Part shown: one piece after another, positions 6,339 to 7,923 of the stretch | How positions within the stretch are numbered: position 1 is the stretch's first letter | How the letters are laid out: each line of letters starts with the position of its first letter | Assembly (NCBI GenBank): GCA_016294105.1 | Contig: JAEDCN010000048.1 | Location: 1 to 7,923, forward strand | Length of the DNA: 7,923 nt | Direction of reading: 5' to 3' | From: Treponema sp. | GTDB taxonomy: Bacteria; Spirochaetota; Spirochaetia; Treponematales; Treponemataceae | The notes under the pieces: model-generated | Told to the model about the DNA's origin: nothing | Seen by the model: the letters and a program-made list of their open reading frames with translations, nothing else | Databases searched by the model: none | Made by a program: the position numbers and the translations under genes

Positions 6339-6497
6339 AGAAGTACAAAGTTGAATTTGGTCTAAAGGTAAACCCAAAGACAACATTGTTTTTGCTGTTT
6401 CCAACTTGTTTTGGTAGGCACCTTGTTCTCGGCCTTGCTCCAGCCCTTCCTCAAAACCTTCGTGTCGCATGTCAGCCATTGTAATAGACCAAGTCAT
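6297..6497 (-). CDS. Candidate intragenic small protein (RpnS-like), 66 aa
   Basis: Inside the nuclease gene an in-frame ATG at 6497-6495 (residue 211 of 276) is preceded by a consensus AGGAGG (6509-6504) with a 6-nt spacer, as good as or better than the start signals of the full genes in this window. The product, starting MTWSITMADMRHEG, has the Gly-x-x-x repeats and the C-terminal helix but none of the nuclease core. The same site with the same spacer is kept in the duplicate at 7580, and a homologous one occurs at 1366. In E. coli, RpnS made this way neutralises the full-length toxic nuclease. Chance occurrence in a Gly/Arg-rich frame is possible, but three homologous sites argue against it. 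Confidence 0.6.
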   Translation of the reverse strand: MTWSITMADMRHEGFEEGLEQGREQGAYQNKLETAKTMLSLGLPLDQIQLCTSLPLDVVQALAQTK

Positions 6498-7127
6498 GTA
6501 GAACCTCCTAACTATGGAATCATTTTTGAGAGTGGTGATTTTGCGGGAAATATTTTGTGTCAATTCCGATTCAACTTCACCCTTCTGGATATAATGATAG
6601 AATGCTTGAAGCTTCTGGTCAAGGTTATTCAGTTCTTCTGTGGCGGTGTTCAAGAAGATGCGGAGGGAACCGTCCTTTAGCTTGAGTTGGGGCTCCTCGT
6701 CGCAGCTATACTGGAAGGTATAGCGGGGAAAGTTTTTGTCAAAAGGGTCAAAAGTACAGATGAAAATGAGAATATTGTCAGGTAATTTTGGATACTGGCT
6801 GCTGCTAGGCGTGGTGCTCACATCAGCAACACTTTGATAATAACGGCTCCTGCGAGGTAACTCTGTCTTGTGGCCCGTCTGCATTTCCACCGTGATGATA
6901 CGGTTTTCATCTCGCAAAAACACATCCATAATGATTCGCATGGAGTCTGGATCCGTTTTATGCTCGTCTTGGGCGGAAAGGTAATGAATTTTACCAATCC
7001 GTACACCAAGAATCAATTCCACCACCTGACGGCAGATGTTTTCATCATGCATCACATGAGAAAAGATGAAGTTGTCGGTAAAAGTTAAACTTTCCCACTT
7101 TTTTTGCAATTCTTCTTCACTAAGCAT
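6297..7127 (-). CDS. Rpn-family PD-(D/E)XK nuclease (PDDEXK_2 type), intact duplicate
   Basis: I start this 276-aa protein at ATG 7127-7125 because GGAGG (7137-7133) sits 5 nt before it. A longer version from TTG at 7139 would start on top of that site. The N-terminus has LTFTDNFIFSHVM, the core has D68 (IIMDVFL) and E81-M82-Q83 (ITVEMQTG), then RRSRYYQS, and a strand NILIFICTFDPF. The C-terminal part has four Gly-x-x-x tetrapeptides (GFEE GLEQ GREQ GAYQ) and ends LPLDVVQALAQTK. The fold and catalytic positions match the 1115-1972 product, but overall sequence is diverged. It is the close paralogue of the broken gene to its right, sharing its downstream flank. Expected activity is DNA cleavage; a defence or transposition role is inferred from the family. 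Confidence 0.9.
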   Translation of the reverse strand: MLSEEELQKKWESLTFTDNFIFSHVMHDENICRQVVELILGVRIGKIHYLSAQDEHKTDPDSMRIIMDVFLRDENRIITVEMQTGHKTELPRRSRYYQSVADVSTTPSSSQYPKLPDNILIFICTFDPFDKNFPRYTFQYSCDEEPQLKLKDGSLRIFLNTATEELNNLDQKLQAFYHYIQKGEVESELTQNISRKITTLKNDSIVRRFYMTWSITMADMRHEGFEEGLEQGREQGAYQNKLETAKTMLSLGLPLDQIQLCTSLPLDVVQALAQTK

Positions 7128-7149
7128 TTGTGCCTCCAATAAAAAGCTT

Positions 7150-7171
7150 TACATATAATTATTCGCTTTAA
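7150..7171 (-). promoter_or_regulatory. Probable promoter -10 region of the 7127 gene
   Basis: The minus strand carries TTTAAAGCGAATAAT then ATATGTAAAG, matching the upstream region of the 1972 gene at the same distance from the start codon. AT-rich -10-like hexamers overlap here (TTATAT, TAATTA). The homology continues further upstream (AGACAAATTCT and the GCAAAAAA tract), then fades. Confidence 0.4.
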
Positions 7172-7244
7172 ACGTGAAGAATTTGTCTTTTTTGCAGGAA
7201 AAGTTTGATTTTTTACAAAACTTCTTCAAAATGTGTAGCTTGGT

Positions 7245-7421
7245 GATGGAGTTTTCCAAGATGTGGCTTTGGGGTCTGGCTGAGGGATGGCGGGTTCCCA
7301 AGAAGGAGTTTGCGGGATTGGATTGCGAGGGTGGGCTATTGGCAAGCCCCGACGGTGTAGGTGGGGTGCTGGGGTGGGGCTATTTGGTTTGAGCTAGTTC
7401 TTGAACCACATCCAGAGGGAG
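7245..7421. repeat. Duplicated Rpn 3'-flank, copy 2
   Basis: The 177-bp counterpart of 6160-6338. It starts about 120 bp upstream of the intact 7127 gene, so two Rpn units are arranged head-to-tail with period about 1085 bp. The AGTTTTCCAAGATG string at 7250-7263 also occurs at 1017-1030, at 6165-6178 and, with one extra T, at 2066-2080. Confidence 0.85.
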
Positions 7422-7580
7422 GTTGGTGCAACGGGCCACCATCTGGGGAGCAAGCCCCTCAGATAGGAATGCCTTCGCTGTTTCCAACTTGTTTTGGTAG
7501 GCTCCTTGTTCCCGTCCTTGTTGTAGTCCTTCCTCAAAACCTTCGTGTCGCATGTCAGCCATTGTAATGGACCAAGTCAT
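7380..7580 (-). CDS. Orphan RpnS-like small protein, 66 aa, retained in the broken gene
   Basis: ATG at 7580-7578 has AGGAGG (7592-7587) with a 6-nt spacer, exactly as in the intact duplicate, and the element's edge falls immediately outside this site. The frame is open to the normal stop: MTWSITMADMRHEG, four Gly-x-x-x units (GFEE GLQQ GREQ GAYQ), then NKLETAKAFLSEGLAPQ and LPLDVVQELAQTK. It differs from the other copy mostly in one 17-residue stretch. If expressed, it would be a free antitoxin-like protein without its own nuclease. Translation is predicted, and a transcript reaching it is not shown. Confidence 0.55.
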   Translation of the reverse strand: MTWSITMADMRHEGFEEGLQQGREQGAYQNKLETAKAFLSEGLAPQMVARCTNLPLDVVQELAQTK

Positions 7581-7592
7581 GTAGAACCTCCT

Positions 7593-7710
7593 GTAGTTAG
7601 GAGGGGACACCCCCTCTACTCAGAAGCGGTGGGTTTCCCCTCCTAAAACCACCCTTTCCCCCAGCACTGCTTAGGGGCTGCTTGCCCCTAAGAACCCCAG
7701 ACAAAAGAGA
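7593..7710 (-). repeat. GC-rich palindromic element replacing Rpn coding sequence (E2)
   Basis: This 118-bp block begins at TTAGGAGGGG (7597) and shares with E1, in order, CCCCTCTACTC, GAAGCGG, CCTCCTAAAACC, GCACTGC and AGAACCCCAG. Both sit in the same orientation relative to their host genes. It has its own inverted repeats, such as TTAGGGGC-TGCTT-GCCCCTAA at 7671-7691. Homology to the intact neighbour stops at 7592 and resumes at 7711, which sets the boundaries. Confidence 0.75.
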
Positions 7711-7923
7711 TTTCTGTAAGTAATGATAAAATGCTTCCAGTTTCTGGTCAAGATTACTGAGTTCTTCTGTGGCGGTGTTTAAGAAGATGCGGAGGGAACC
7801 ATCCTCAAGTTTTAGCTGGTGGTCGGTCTCTTGGCAGGTGTACTGGAAGGTATAGCGGGGCAAGTTTCTGTCAAAAGGGTCAAAAGTACAGATGAAAATG
7901 AGAATATTGTCAGGTAATTTTGG

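Larger units (their letters stand above)
7380..7923 (-). pseudogene. Rpn nuclease duplicate broken by a palindromic element; runs off the right edge
   Basis: From the right edge the frame reads PKLPDNILIFICTFDPF, RYTFQYTC, LRIFLNTATEELSNLDQ and AFYHYLQK, nearly identical in places to the intact neighbour. It then enters the element at 7593-7710 and meets a stop at 7599-7597 supplied by that element. Homology resumes in another frame at RRFYMTWSITMADM and runs to the normal end at 7380. Relative to the intact copy, 72 bp (24 codons, GEVESELTQ...NDSIV) were replaced by 118 bp, a net +46 that shifts the frame. The full-length nuclease cannot be made. The catalytic core would lie beyond the window, so its state is unseen. 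Confidence 0.85.

Noticed and set aside
6161..6484. 107-aa plus-strand frame through the Rpn 3' end
   Set aside because: Most of it is the shadow of the minus-strand nuclease gene, and the frame is not kept in the duplicate because of indels. Only its first part is listed, as a weak finding.
7128..7139. TTG start at 7139 for the intact right-hand nuclease
   Set aside because: The extra four codons overlap the GGAGG that properly serves the ATG at 7127.

Overview
The window looks like an accessory region of a spirochaete chromosome, most likely a Treponema-like organism. That is inference from three things: several clustered Rpn/PD-(D/E)XK nuclease genes of the kind abundant in Treponema, a large lipoprotein with a relaxed spirochaete-type lipobox, and an exported protein with a beta-barrel-like C-terminus. 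There are no RNA genes, no CRISPR array and no classical IS transposase.

Layout. (1) Positions 1-922, minus strand: an Rpn nuclease gene, cut by the left window edge. Its reading frame is interrupted, but kept open, by about 264 bp of GC-rich palindromic repeat. (2) 1115-1972, minus: an intact Rpn nuclease of the PDDEXK_2 type, with a nearly identical 49-50 bp box upstream of both genes. (3) 2081-2354: a regulatory intergenic region with a degenerate tandem repeat and a probable extended -10 promoter. (4) 2355-6098, plus: a two-gene operon, a 282-aa exported beta-rich protein followed by a 957-aa lipoprotein built from three A-B module pairs, closed by a strong intrinsic terminator. (5) 6160-7923, minus: a tandem duplication of a third Rpn gene. 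The first copy (6297-7127) is intact. The second (7380-7923) is broken by a shorter member of the same palindromic repeat family.

The most interesting signal is a probable gene-within-gene at three of the four Rpn loci. An in-frame ATG near residue 203-211 has a Shine-Dalgarno sequence just upstream, AGGAGG with a 6-nt spacer in two copies. It opens a 66- or 83-aa C-terminal protein that begins just before a tract of Gly-x-x-x tetrapeptide repeats. This matches the RpnL (toxic nuclease)/RpnS (intragenic antitoxin) arrangement described for E. coli Rpn anti-phage proteins. In the broken copy the palindromic element replaced coding sequence right up to the Shine-Dalgarno, so the small C-terminal gene is left whole with its own ribosome binding site, as an orphan.

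The exported protein/lipoprotein pair has no visible functional link to the nucleases. It seems to be an envelope operon flanked by Rpn cassettes.
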